Source: DASXPG01 sp036493755 | GTDB lineage: Bacteria; Gemmatimonadota; Gemmatimonadetes; Gemmatimonadales; JACORV01 | Assembly: GCA_036493755.1 (NCBI GenBank) | Contig: DASXPG010000028.1 | Location: forward strand, 3,985-67,984 | DNA length: 64,000 nt | Direction: 5' to 3' | Shown: positions 43,304-51,725 of the stretch, piece after piece | How positions within the stretch are numbered: the stretch's first letter is position 1 | Layout of the letters: each line of letters opens with the position of its first letter | Translations under genes and position numbers: made by a program | Notes under the pieces: generated by a model | Seen by the model: only the letters and a program-made list of their open reading frames with translations | The model's database searches: none | What the model was told of the DNA's origin: nothing

Positions 43304-44282
43304 TCCGGCCGTCCACGCTGTAATTCCTTCGCACGATGAGCTGGCGTGCTTTGCGCGTCAGGCAGTCGGGCGCCGCTGGTATCGGTTTGCGGACGCGTTT
43401 CTCGCTCTGTCCGCGGATGACCCACCTTTTCTCGAACGGTTCCACGAGTTGTATGGCGCGCTGGCGTCGGATTCCCCGCCGCCCGGCGCGACGGTGCTCG
43501 ATTGTGTCCTCATCTCCGGTCAATCGGACCTGCCGGTAATCGTAGGGATCTCGTCACTCGGGAAGCCAGTGAACTCTCTGGCCGCACTGGTGACACGCAC
43601 GGGCTATCAAGAGGCAGTCCCCGCGGAGCAATGGCAGCGGTTTCGCGCACCACTCGCAACTCTCCCAGGGGTATCGATCAGTTGCGACTGGGTGCTTGCC
43701 GATCGCCATTCGAGCTGGCAGTGGCAGGTGGCGAACCTGGTGGTCAACCTCGTCCTCGCCCTCCAGCCTGAGTTCCTCTTCTTCCATGCGGGCGCCGTGA
43801 ACCTCGGCGGTCGCGGGGTGCTGTTGCTGGGGGCAAGCGGCCGGGGGAAGACCAGTGTGGCGCTGGCGCTTGCCGGGCGGGGACATGTCTACTACGGAGA
43901 CGAGATCGGTGCCGTGCGCGCCGCGACACGTGAACTGGTGCCGATACCGCGCTCGGCCATGGTGCGAGCGCCGGAAGTGCTCGGGGCGGATCCGGCGGCG
44001 CGGATTCGCGTGACCGTCGACCGTCATCCGCGGTATCCGGTCGCACTGGCGGGCCTGATTTGTCTGCGCGCATTCGCGGACCGGACGGTCCTTACACGGT
44101 CTCGACCCACTTCCGATATGCTCGGTTTGATTACTCCGATGTCCTGCTCACTGGCATCTCGCGGGCCCGCACAGCTGGCCCTCGATCTGCTCCGACTCAT
44201 CGAGGACATTCCCTGTTACGTGCTGGACTCCGCATCGCCGGCCAGCGCCGCCGAAGCTATTGAGGCCGCATTGATGTCCTGA
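43278..44282 (+). CDS. HprK-like kinase (RiPP-associated type)
   Basis: About 334 residues. The C-terminal half has FLFFHAGAVNLGGRGVLLLG, Walker A GASGRGKTS at ~185-193, and VYYGDEIGAV, the pattern of HPr-kinase-related proteins found in peptide-modification loci, where some phosphorylate a Ser of the precursor. The N-terminus (HAVIPSHDELACFARQ) has no ATG/GTG immediately upstream in frame. GTG at 43278 overlaps the precursor by 26 bp, ATG 43242 is further inside it, and ATT 43323 is possible. Its 3' end overlaps the convergent HTTM gene by 135 bp. Confidence 0.82.
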   Translation: MPAPAGGADPAVHAVIPSHDELACFARQAVGRRWYRFADAFLALSADDPPFLERFHELYGALASDSPPPGATVLDCVLISGQSDLPVIVGISSLGKPVNSLAALVTRTGYQEAVPAEQWQRFRAPLATLPGVSISCDWVLADRHSSWQWQVANLVVNLVLALQPEFLFFHAGAVNLGGRGVLLLGASGRGKTSVALALAGRGHVYYGDEIGAVRAATRELVPIPRSAMVRAPEVLGADPAARIRVTVDRHPRYPVALAGLICLRAFADRTVLTRSRPTSDMLGLITPMSCSLASRGPAQLALDLLRLIEDIPCYVLDSASPASAAEAIEAALMS

Positions 44283-45191
44283 CGCCCCCCCCGGACGTTT
44301 CCAGGCCCGAAGCCTCTGCGCCAATCGATCGACATCCAGAAACGTCAATACCAGCCATGTCTCCCCGACGTGGATGCTGAGAATGAGCATGATGCCCACC
44401 GCGAAAGCGAGCAGCACCGGCAGCAGGATTGCGCGGGCGATTTTCGAGAACACCGCCAGCACGACCGACCATTCCAGCACTACCGTCACGATCCCGATGA
44501 TCAGGCACAGCGTTGGGTGCGCTGCGAGCCAGAATGCCAGCGAGTGGAAACGCCACCTCGGGTCCAGCGCGAAAACAAGTAGCCAGCGACGAATGCTTTC
44601 GGCGCTGCTCCACCGCCAGCCACTTGCCTCGGCCTTCGCGAATGCGGCGAAGAGGTAGATCTGGGCAACGAAGAGCCAGGTGAGCCGGAGCGGCCAGCCA
44701 TATCGCCACGACGGCTCATGATCTGAAGCCGGCGAACGCGGCCAGAGCTGGTAGCCGCCGGCGCCCGGTGCGCAGGCCAGAACCACCAGGATGAGCGGCG
44801 TGAGCGTCAGCCCGCGCGCAAAGGGCGTAGGTGTCCAGATGAAGGTTTCCAGCGGCGCGAGGTGATAGACGAGAAGGCTCGCGACCACGCAGGCCACGCG
44901 CGGGAGTACGCCGAGCGCCACGCATACCAGGGCGATGATCGCTATCGTTTGCAGGCTCTGCTCGAATACCGGGTGACCCGGGAAGAGCAGGTAGCGCCAC
45001 CGGAGACCCGAAGGAATGCTTATCCAGAAGATCGGCAGCCCGGACACCGCCGCGTAGTTGCGGGAGAACATCATCCACAACGCGTGGAGCGCCACGAGCG
45101 ACCGCACCCAGGTGAGATTCAGTGGCGACGCGGGCTCGAACCAGAATTCATCCCACAGCCGGCGCATCCGTTCTACCAGCCGATTCATCAT
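44148..45191 (-). CDS. HTTM-domain membrane protein (gamma-carboxylase N-domain-like)
   Basis: About 347 residues. Multiple helices with the HTTM pattern: LTWVRSLVALHALWMMF, FWISIPSGLRWRYLLF, LVYHLAPLE and WLFVAQIYLFAAFAKAEASGWRW. This domain is shared with vitamin-K-dependent gamma-carboxylases, but the C-terminal catalytic part is short here. Starts at MMNRLVERMRR (45191) in ATGA overlap with the next gene upstream. Ends in a 60-residue tail that overlaps the kinase gene on the other strand. Confidence 0.8.
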   Translation of the reverse strand: MMNRLVERMRRLWDEFWFEPASPLNLTWVRSLVALHALWMMFSRNYAAVSGLPIFWISIPSGLRWRYLLFPGHPVFEQSLQTIAIIALVCVALGVLPRVACVVASLLVYHLAPLETFIWTPTPFARGLTLTPLILVVLACAPGAGGYQLWPRSPASDHEPSWRYGWPLRLTWLFVAQIYLFAAFAKAEASGWRWSSAESIRRWLLVFALDPRWRFHSLAFWLAAHPTLCLIIGIVTVVLEWSVVLAVFSKIARAILLPVLLAFAVGIMLILSIHVGETWLVLTFLDVDRLAQRLRAWKRPGGASGHQCGLNSFGGAGRRCGVQHVTGNVLDESEQIEGQLCGPARCQ

Positions 45192-45835
45192 TGTTGCGCT
45201 GGGAATGTGTAGAGGATAGTCCGCCGCATCGCAGCTGGATCGCGCGCCCGCGTCTCGACGTTCCAGTGCTCCCAATAGAGGCGAATGCCGACGAACGCGG
45301 TATTGGGAACGTCGTCGCGGTTTTGCCAGCGTCGGGCGAGGAGAAGGTGACTGGGCGCCGCGAGATCGCGGAGTCTCCGGGTCACCACGCCGGGCCACTG
45401 CCCGGCGCGAGCCGCGAGCCGCGCCGATTCGGTTTTTTTAAGCAGGAACGCGCCGACGCTGTCGCGCGCGGGACCGCTCAGCGAGTTGACGTTTCGCATG
45501 AGCCACGTGAGCAGCTCTTCGTAGGTGAATGGCTCCCAGGCGCGATAGTCGATGGGGTATTCGTCGCCATTGCTGGTGACGGCGACGGCCTGAACCACGG
45601 CGTATGCTGAATCGGATACCTCGGTCGGACCGACGCGCTGCATGAGGCGCCAGTAAGAAAACGGCCAGAGATCGCGCTGAGAAATGCCCGCCAGGAATGA
45701 GACGCCCAGGATATAGGCGATGAAGCAATTGATCCAGCGGCGGCTTACAGCTTCGCCGCGACCGCCCGCGATGATCACGATCAGACCGAGTATGACGAAG
45801 CCGGCGAAGCCGAGTGCGGCAATGAGGTAGGTCAC
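45188..45835 (-). CDS. Two-helix membrane protein paired with HTTM protein
   Basis: 215 residues from the GTG at 45835. Membrane helices at about 3-24 and 34-51, then QRDLWPFSYWRLM and a soluble region of ~150 residues. I do not recognise the family. The genes upstream and downstream overlap it by 4 bp, so it is co-translated with the formyltransferase and the HTTM protein. Its likely role is as HTTM partner. Confidence 0.7.
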   Translation of the reverse strand: MTYLIAALGFAGFVILGLIVIIAGGRGEAVSRRWINCFIAYILGVSFLAGISQRDLWPFSYWRLMQRVGPTEVSDSAYAVVQAVAVTSNGDEYPIDYRAWEPFTYEELLTWLMRNVNSLSGPARDSVGAFLLKKTESARLAARAGQWPGVVTRRLRDLAAPSHLLLARRWQNRDDVPNTAFVGIRLYWEHWNVETRARDPAAMRRTILYTFPAQQ

Positions 45836-46728
45836 GCCGGGGCGGCCCGCCCGGCAGCCACGGCCGAAAGGTGCACCCGTCCATCGCGACACCAGAGTTC
45901 CCAGCCGTGGTCTCCACGGGTCACGATCCCCGGCCGTTCCAACGGATCCATGACATCGTATCCATGCACCGATCGGTACTGCACTGGGCGACCGCGTTCA
46001 TCCAGCAGCGGCTCATGAAAGCGTCCACACATCCCGGCGAGGAAATGCCAGACCCGCTCGGCACTCCAGCTGTCGAACGCCACCATTGCCATGCCGGGGC
46101 GCACCGATGGCGCGCGCGTCGCGCTGGTCTCGTCTTGCTCCACCGGTGAGATTCCGTTCGCGAGCGCAATCAGTCCGATGCGGAAGAGATCGCCTCCGGC
46201 GGCCGAGGCCTGGAGGTACGCTTGCTCAACGGGGAGGCCTCGTGCCAGCGGCCAGCGACGCTGCGCCAGGATCGGACCGCTGTCGGCGCGCGCGGTCGCC
46301 ACATGGAGTGTGATGCCTGTCTCGCGGTCGTCGTGGTAATAGGTCCAGAAAAACGGATTCGCGCCGCGATGCCGCGGCAGCAACGAGGGATGCAGATTCA
46401 CCACGCCTCGCGCCGGAAACTGAAGCACCTCGGCAGGAAGAACCCACGGAAAGAGTGCCACGCAGAGCAAATCCGGAGCGAGACGCGCCAGGCCCTGAAG
46501 AAGGCGCGGATCGCGGCGCGATGCGCAGCGAATCACCGGGATGCCTCGCTGCGCGGACCAGGCCGCTGCATCGTCGCCCAGCGCCGGACGACGGCGTACC
46601 ATGCCAGCCGCGCGTGCGCGCCACCCGCCCTCGGGAAGCACCACCGCGGCGATCTGGTGATCGCACGCGAGTGCCGTCAGCGAGTCGAGTGCAAGGGGTC
46701 CGCCGGTTGTGGCGAAGATGATCCGCAC
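45832..46728 (-). CDS. Formyltransferase-family enzyme
   Basis: 298 residues. The fold begins VRIIFATTGG, and the catalytic triad of 10-formyl-THF-dependent formyltransferases is visible: Asn111 and His113 in VNLHPSLLP, and Asp149 in ARADSGPIL. Members act on Met-tRNA, UDP-sugars, GAR or other amines. It lacks the Fmt C-terminal tRNA-binding domain, having only a short C-terminal extension, so a sugar, peptide or small-molecule amine is more likely than tRNA. It is divergent from the S26 peptidase gene. Confidence 0.85.
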   Translation of the reverse strand: MRIIFATTGGPLALDSLTALACDHQIAAVVLPEGGWRARAAGMVRRRPALGDDAAAWSAQRGIPVIRCASRRDPRLLQGLARLAPDLLCVALFPWVLPAEVLQFPARGVVNLHPSLLPRHRGANPFFWTYYHDDRETGITLHVATARADSGPILAQRRWPLARGLPVEQAYLQASAAGGDLFRIGLIALANGISPVEQDETSATRAPSVRPGMAMVAFDSWSAERVWHFLAGMCGRFHEPLLDERGRPVQYRSVHGYDVMDPLERPGIVTRGDHGWELWCRDGRVHLSAVAAGRAAPA

Positions 46729-46823
46729 GATACGTTCCTGCACGGCCGGAGGCGTGGCGGGTCTGACCGAGCAGCGAAGATGGGTGCAGTGCTTCGTGCC
46801 GTCAATCCAGAACAGGTGCCGGT

Positions 46824-47354
46824 GTGAGAGCTGACGCGGCACGAATCGAGGACCCTCGGCTGCTGACCACAGCGGCCGAACTGTTCGCGCGCGCCGAGCG
46901 CACCATTGAGTGCTCGGTGCGCGGGACCAGCATGTCGCCCACGCTTCCGGACGGTTGCCGCATCCGGGTGCGGTGCGGGGTTCCGGCCCGCGTGCCCGTC
47001 GGCGAGATCGTGGTTCTCGCCGTCGCTCCGGGAATCCTCATCACCCATCGGGTGCTGAAGGCGCGAGGGTGGAATGGCGGCCGGGGCCATCTCCTGACGC
47101 AAGGCGATGGGGCGGTGCTTTGCGACGAGCCGATCCCGATGCGCGCGTTCGTCGGCTGCGTGATTGCCTTCGATGACGGCGCGGGCTGGATCGTCCCAGG
47201 GAATCGGCCACGACGGACGCTCGCGGCGCGATGGGGCGCCGCATCGCATCGGCTGCTCATCGCGGCCCTGATGGCCGTACATCCCGAGCTGGCGCGGCAG
47301 ATCGCGCGCTTGTCGTACTTCCTTTGCGGGATTGATCCGCCGGCATCGGCTTGA
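46824..47354 (+). CDS. S24/S26-type peptidase lacking a membrane anchor
   Basis: 176 residues. Box B is RGTSMSPTLPDGCRI with catalytic Ser36; box D is ILITHRVLKARG with His75 where LepB has Lys; box E is LLTQGDGAVLCDE with Asp95. The Ser-His arrangement is that of the SipW/Sec11 group, not of LepB. No N-terminal membrane helix precedes Ser36, unlike real signal peptidases. It is therefore a good candidate for a dedicated leader peptidase of the peptide at 43.2 kb. Starts with GTG. Confidence 0.8.
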   Translation: MRADAARIEDPRLLTTAAELFARAERTIECSVRGTSMSPTLPDGCRIRVRCGVPARVPVGEIVVLAVAPGILITHRVLKARGWNGGRGHLLTQGDGAVLCDEPIPMRAFVGCVIAFDDGAGWIVPGNRPRRTLAARWGAASHRLLIAALMAVHPELARQIARLSYFLCGIDPPASA

Positions 47355-47408
47355 CGATGCCTTCACGGGCACGGAACTTGGATGCTCATGAACAATGGAG
47401 AAGCCACG

Positions 47409-47684
47409 ATGCGTTACCATCGCGCGCCCGGTATCGAGGCGGCACCGATGCAGGACGAGACCGTCCTCTTCGATCCGAATACGAAGAAGTTCTGCATCCT
47501 GAACGCGACCGCTGCGCACCTGTGGGAGTCCCTCGAACGGCCGTGTTCCGCCGCCGAGCTGGCCGCGTCGATCGTGGGAGCCTTCGACGGGGTCGACCCG
47601 AAGATCGCGGAGCGTGACGTCCAGGTCGCGCTGAAGGACCTGGTGGGCCTGGGCATCGTCGGCGCCAGCGGCGCGGACGCCTAA
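47409..47684 (+). CDS. PqqD-like RRE protein
   Basis: 91 residues. PqqD/RRE winged-helix pattern: PMQDETVLFDPNTKKFCILNATAAHLWESL, then two helices. Such proteins bind the leader of a precursor peptide and present it to enzymes. GGAG 8 bp upstream supports the ATG at 47409 over that at 47382. Located 54 bp after the peptidase gene. Confidence 0.88.
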   Translation: MRYHRAPGIEAAPMQDETVLFDPNTKKFCILNATAAHLWESLERPCSAAELAASIVGAFDGVDPKIAERDVQVALKDLVGLGIVGASGADA

Positions 47685-47704
47685 CGCTGATCCGGGGGTC
47701 AATC

Positions 47705-48262
47705 ATGGAGTTGTCCGTTCGCGGGCGCGGCGATGCCGTCGCGACATTCCGTTTCATCAATGTCCATCTCATGGAAACACTGGCGGGCTGGGTCCCGACG
47801 ACGCCGGAGCTGGAGGTCAAGGTCCTGTTCGGCCGCCATCTCTGGGATTTCGCGCAGCACGCCGACGCGTTCGGCAAGCGCGCGGCGGAGCTTCGTCTCC
47901 AGCTCCACGCTTCTCGCGCGCCGACCGCCGAATTGCAAGGCGTCCTCGATGATCTGCGGAGGACAACGCGCACGGCGCAGCGGCTGGGGCGACTCTACCA
48001 CGGCGTTGTCCCGGGTGTCGAACGGCTCTACACCGCGTACCTCGCGCAGGTCGACGAGCTGATGGACGAGCCGACCGTCCGCATCATCGGGCACGGGCTG
48101 CTCGACACCGGTCGCATGGGGCGCGAAGCCGAAAGCCTGAGTGCTCAAGGCGGGCCGTCGCTGGAGAACGGCGCCGGATCCACGGCATCCGGCGGACCGT
48201 TCGGGTCACTCGATCGCGTGATCGACTTCCGGCCTGCGGTCGCCGCCGAGGCCGAGGCCTGA
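47705..48262 (+). CDS. Helical protein, possibly ferritin-like partner
   Basis: 185 residues. A helical segment (HLMETLAGWVPTTPELEVK, FGRHLWDFAQHADAFGKR) recalls one half of a four-helix ferritin-like bundle, but a complete diiron set is not seen. It sits between the RRE-like gene and two ferritin-like genes, with a 20-bp and 29-bp gap. Function unknown. Confidence 0.6.
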   Translation: MELSVRGRGDAVATFRFINVHLMETLAGWVPTTPELEVKVLFGRHLWDFAQHADAFGKRAAELRLQLHASRAPTAELQGVLDDLRRTTRTAQRLGRLYHGVVPGVERLYTAYLAQVDELMDEPTVRIIGHGLLDTGRMGREAESLSAQGGPSLENGAGSTASGGPFGSLDRVIDFRPAVAAEAEA

Positions 48263-48291
48263 GCGTCGCCACGGCGTTCGCCACCAGGGAA

Positions 48292-49074
48292 GTGCGAGGG
48301 GTCACGCTCCAGGAGGACCCCGCGCGCGAGCCCTGCTTCCACTGCGTTACGCTGGACTCGGAGATGCAGGAGTGGCCCGGGATGTCGGATATTTCCCGCC
48401 GCGAGCGCCTGCATCGCCACATGAACAACGAGTGCGGCGCGCTCGAGATCGCGGCCCAGGCCCTGGTCGATTTTGCCGACGCGCCGTGGGACCTGAAGCT
48501 TCGTCTCGCGCGCCAGGCGGCGGACGAAGCGCGGCACACCGCGCTCCTCTACCGGCGGTTGCGGGAGTTGGGCGGCACCAAGGGTGAATTCCCGGTCGCG
48601 AATATCGAGTGGGGCATTACCGGGATGATCGAAAACCTCGCGGGCCGGCTGGCGATCCAGAACCGGACTTTCGAGGCGGGACTCATCGACCTGCTGGGCA
48701 ATCTGCGAAATACCTGGCGCGAAGCCGGTGATCACGCCACCGCCGACCTGCTCGACGGCATCCTCGCGGACGAGATCGTGCACGTCCGGTACGGCAATCG
48801 CTGGATTCGCCGCCTCACCGAGCAACGGCCGGCCGTATTGCTCCAGGTCGCGATGGCGGTGCGTCTGCTGCGCCAGGCTCTGCGAGGGCTCGCGCCGGCG
48901 GACGGCGATGTCAATCGCTCCGGCCTGGTGCTCACGACCAAGCTACCGCCGGCGGTCTACGTATCCGGGCGGCTCGAAGCCGAATTCACGGAGGCCGAGG
49001 TCGAAGAGGTTCTGCGTCAGGCCGGATTCCGATCCATCCTTCCGCACCCACTCGTGGAGCAGGCCCGTGGCTGA
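48292..49074 (+). CDS. Ferritin-like diiron protein 1
   Basis: 260 residues. Helix 1 has NNECGALEIAAQALVDF, helix 2 has DEARHTALLYRRL (ExxH), helix 3 has NRTFEAGL and helix 4 DEIVHVRYG (ExxH). The two E plus ExxH pairs are the full set of carboxylate-bridged diiron ligands. The family (ferritin-like, including DUF455-type proteins) comprises oxygenases/oxidases. In this context it may oxidise the peptide. Paralogue of the next gene, whose start overlaps its end by 8 bp. Confidence 0.82.
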   Translation: MRGVTLQEDPAREPCFHCVTLDSEMQEWPGMSDISRRERLHRHMNNECGALEIAAQALVDFADAPWDLKLRLARQAADEARHTALLYRRLRELGGTKGEFPVANIEWGITGMIENLAGRLAIQNRTFEAGLIDLLGNLRNTWREAGDHATADLLDGILADEIVHVRYGNRWIRRLTEQRPAVLLQVAMAVRLLRQALRGLAPADGDVNRSGLVLTTKLPPAVYVSGRLEAEFTEAEVEEVLRQAGFRSILPHPLVEQARG

Positions 49075-49813
49075 AGCCGTCGTCCCCCTCGATCCGGCCT
49101 TGTTCGGTCCCGGCCAGGCGCGTGACGCGCGCTTTACCGTGCGCGAACGCTGGGGCGAGATGGCCAATAACCCGCCGCGCACGCCCGCCTACCAACGGGA
49201 GTTTCTCCATCGCCAGGCCAATGAAGAGGCCAACGTCATGGAGCAGGCCGCGCAGAGTCTCGTGGACTTCCCGGACGAGCCATGGGAGATCCGCCTCTGC
49301 CTGGCACGCCAATGCGCCGATGAGGGCCGTCACGTCCTGCTCTACCTGCGCCTGCTGCGCGAGCGTGGCATCGGCATCGGCGAATATCCGGTGCTGAACT
49401 TCCAGTACCGCGTGCTGAGCCGCATCGACTCGCTGGTGGGCCGGCTCGCCGTGGAGAACCGGACCTTCGAGGCAGATGGGCTGGATGCCGCGACGTTCGG
49501 CGTCGCGGAGGCAAGGAAGGACGGCGACCATGCTCTCGCCGACGTACTCGACGCCCAGCAAGCGGACGAAATCGTGCATGTCGGGTTTGCCAACGCCTGG
49601 ATCCGGCGCGAGGTCGAGCGCGATCCGCGCACCGTGTTGCGCATGGCAGCGGCGATCACCCGGGCCGCGCGCGCGTTCGCCACGGTGTTCGAAGGCGGCA
49701 TGCAGGTGCGCTACCCGGTGGCGCAGGACGAGCGCCGAGAGGCCGGTTTTCAGGATCGGGAAATCCGGGTCGCCGCGGACCTGTCCGCTGCCCGGCGTCG
49801 CGGGGAGTCGTGA
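49067..49813 (+). CDS. Ferritin-like diiron protein 2
   Basis: 248 residues from the GTG overlapping the previous stop. Same fold: NEEANVMEQAAQSLVDF, DEGRHVLLYLRLL, NRTFEADGL, DEIVHVGFANAWIRR. All diiron ligands are kept, so both paralogues are expected to be catalytic. They could form a heterodimer or act on successive positions. Followed 4 bp later by the AsnB-type gene. Confidence 0.82.
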   Translation: MAEAVVPLDPALFGPGQARDARFTVRERWGEMANNPPRTPAYQREFLHRQANEEANVMEQAAQSLVDFPDEPWEIRLCLARQCADEGRHVLLYLRLLRERGIGIGEYPVLNFQYRVLSRIDSLVGRLAVENRTFEADGLDAATFGVAEARKDGDHALADVLDAQQADEIVHVGFANAWIRREVERDPRTVLRMAAAITRAARAFATVFEGGMQVRYPVAQDERREAGFQDREIRVAADLSAARRRGES

Positions 49814-49817
49814 TGCC

Positions 49818-51725
49818 GTGTGCGGAATAGCGGGTTTCGCGAGCGCATCGCCCGATGCCGATGATGTAAATCGGCTCCGACGCGCGCTGGGAGTTCTCCA
49901 GCACCGCGGACCCGACGATGAAGGTTGGCTGACCCACCCCACCACCCCTGACCGCGGCCCGCTCGTCGGGCTCGGCAATCGCAGGCTCCGCATCATCGAT
50001 CTCTCGCCTGGTGGCCATCAGCCCATGACGACGGCTGACGGCCGGTACTCCATCACGTACAACGGCGAGATCTACAACTACCGCGAGCTACGCTCCGACC
50101 TCGAAACGGCCGGGCATCGCTTCGTGTCGAGCAGCGACACCGAAGTTCTGCTCCACGCCTGGGCCGCGTGGGGTACGGATGCCTTGCCGCGCCTGGACGG
50201 GATGTTTGCTTTTGCCATACTCGATCGTGTCGAGCAACGGCTGACGCTGGCACGCGACCCCGCCGGGATCAAGCCGTTGTTCTTTCACGTCACGCTCCCG
50301 GACGCCATCGTGTTCGCTTCCGAGATCAAGGCGATTCGCGAGTTGCGGACCGTCGGCTCGCGCGTCAATCCAACACGCTTGAGAGATTACCTGGTCGAGC
50401 GCTTTACCGGTCGCGGCGACGCGACACTGCTGGAGGACGTTCAGCAGGTGCCGCCGGGTCACTATCTCACCGTCTCGCTGCGGCAGCCGGGCGTTCCTGC
50501 GCTAACGCGTTACTGGGAGTACGGCACCGAAGAAAGCCGCCCCGTGAGTTTCGCGTCGGCCGTGGACGAGCTTCGGGATCTGCTGACGGACAGCGTTCGC
50601 AGTCACCTGCGCAGCGACGTGCCGCTCGGCTTCTTGCTGTCCGGCGGCCTGGATTCATCCTCGGTCCTGACGATCGCGCGCCAGGTGCTCGGTGCCGATG
50701 CCGATCTGCGAACGTACAGCTATATCGACGATGACCCGATGCTCAACGAGAGCATCTATCAGGTGTGCGTGACGGCAGCGAATCGCGCGACACGTCATGC
50801 TGTCCGTGTCGAACCGGAAGAGCTGGTGCGGGACTGGGACCAGTTCATGGACATCCAGCAGGAGCCGTTCTTCAGCCCGGTCGTGTACGTGCAGTACCGG
50901 GTATTGGAGCGCGCCCGCGAGGACGGCGTCAAGGTGATCCTCGGGGGCCAGGGCGCGGACGAGCTCTTCGCGGGGTACCAGCGGTTCGCGACCGCCCGCG
51001 CCGCCTCGCTCTGGCGCCAGGGCCGCTGGATGGACGCGGGCCGCCTCATCGGCTCGGCAGCGCAACGATGGCAAACGCCGCGGCTCTCGTTGATGCGAAC
51101 CAGCCTTGCGCTCGCGCTGCCGCCGCTGGTGGCCGACGCCTATCGGGCGGTCCGCCATGCCGGGCGGGCGACCAGTGTGCCCGACTGGCTCAACACCGGT
51201 TGGTTCACGGGGCAGGGCGTGCCGCCCGTCAGGCAATGGTCTCCGGCCGGCGATGACGTGCTGCGGGAATTCCTGGAATACACCCTGACGAGCACGCACC
51301 TTCAGGATCTCATGCGCTTCGAGGATCGCAGCGGGATGGCCCTGTCCATGGAGAGCCGCGTACCGTTTCTCGCGCCGCGCCTGCTGCGCTTCGCCTCGGC
51401 GTTGCCGGAGGAATTCCTCGTTTCGGAGAGCGGGAAGTCCAAGTTCATCTTGCGCGAGGCAATGCGCGGCTTGGTACCGGACGCGATCCTCGACCGGCGT
51501 GTGAAGGTCGGCTTCTCGGTGCCGGTTGTACGGTGGCTGGTGCAGTCCTCGTCGTGGGTTGAGGGCAAACTGGCGATGGCCGAGGATTGTCCCGCGGTGT
51601 TCGCGCCGGCTCTTCGCAGGCGCTGGCAACAGGTCCAGCAGGGTGACGTCGTCGGCGCATACGAGCTGTGGGGTATCTTCTCGCTGTTGACGTGGGCCGA
51701 GCGGGGGGCCATGCAATGGCAGTAA
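49818..51725 (+). CDS. AsnB-type glutamine-dependent amidotransferase
   Basis: 635 residues. GTG start gives Met-Cys2-Gly-Ile, the class II glutaminase nucleophile (Cys1 after processing), then LQHRGPDDEGW, NRRLRIIDLS, YNGEIYNYREL. C-terminal synthetase domain has the PPi loop SGGLDSS at 275-281 and YLEYTLTS-like ends. AsnB-type enzymes amidate Asp, while homologues close the ring of lasso peptides. An intact glutaminase suggests true amide transfer, though lasso-type cyclisation is not excluded. Confidence 0.87.
   Translation: MCGIAGFASASPDADDVNRLRRALGVLQHRGPDDEGWLTHPTTPDRGPLVGLGNRRLRIIDLSPGGHQPMTTADGRYSITYNGEIYNYRELRSDLETAGHRFVSSSDTEVLLHAWAAWGTDALPRLDGMFAFAILDRVEQRLTLARDPAGIKPLFFHVTLPDAIVFASEIKAIRELRTVGSRVNPTRLRDYLVERFTGRGDATLLEDVQQVPPGHYLTVSLRQPGVPALTRYWEYGTEESRPVSFASAVDELRDLLTDSVRSHLRSDVPLGFLLSGGLDSSSVLTIARQVLGADADLRTYSYIDDDPMLNESIYQVCVTAANRATRHAVRVEPEELVRDWDQFMDIQQEPFFSPVVYVQYRVLERAREDGVKVILGGQGADELFAGYQRFATARAASLWRQGRWMDAGRLIGSAAQRWQTPRLSLMRTSLALALPPLVADAYRAVRHAGRATSVPDWLNTGWFTGQGVPPVRQWSPAGDDVLREFLEYTLTSTHLQDLMRFEDRSGMALSMESRVPFLAPRLLRFASALPEEFLVSESGKSKFILREAMRGLVPDAILDRRVKVGFSVPVVRWLVQSSSWVEGKLAMAEDCPAVFAPALRRRWQQVQQGDVVGAYELWGIFSLLTWAERGAMQWQ

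Noticed and set aside
44148..45191. True vitamin-K-dependent gamma-carboxylase
   Set aside because: The HTTM region is present but the C-terminal carboxylase domain is missing.
43187..51725. Classical lasso-peptide cluster
   Set aside because: No B2 transglutaminase-like peptidase, no ring-closing Asp/Glu at core positions 7-9 after a Gly/Ala/Ser/Cys start, and the AsnB-type enzyme has an intact glutaminase. Left as lasso-like only.
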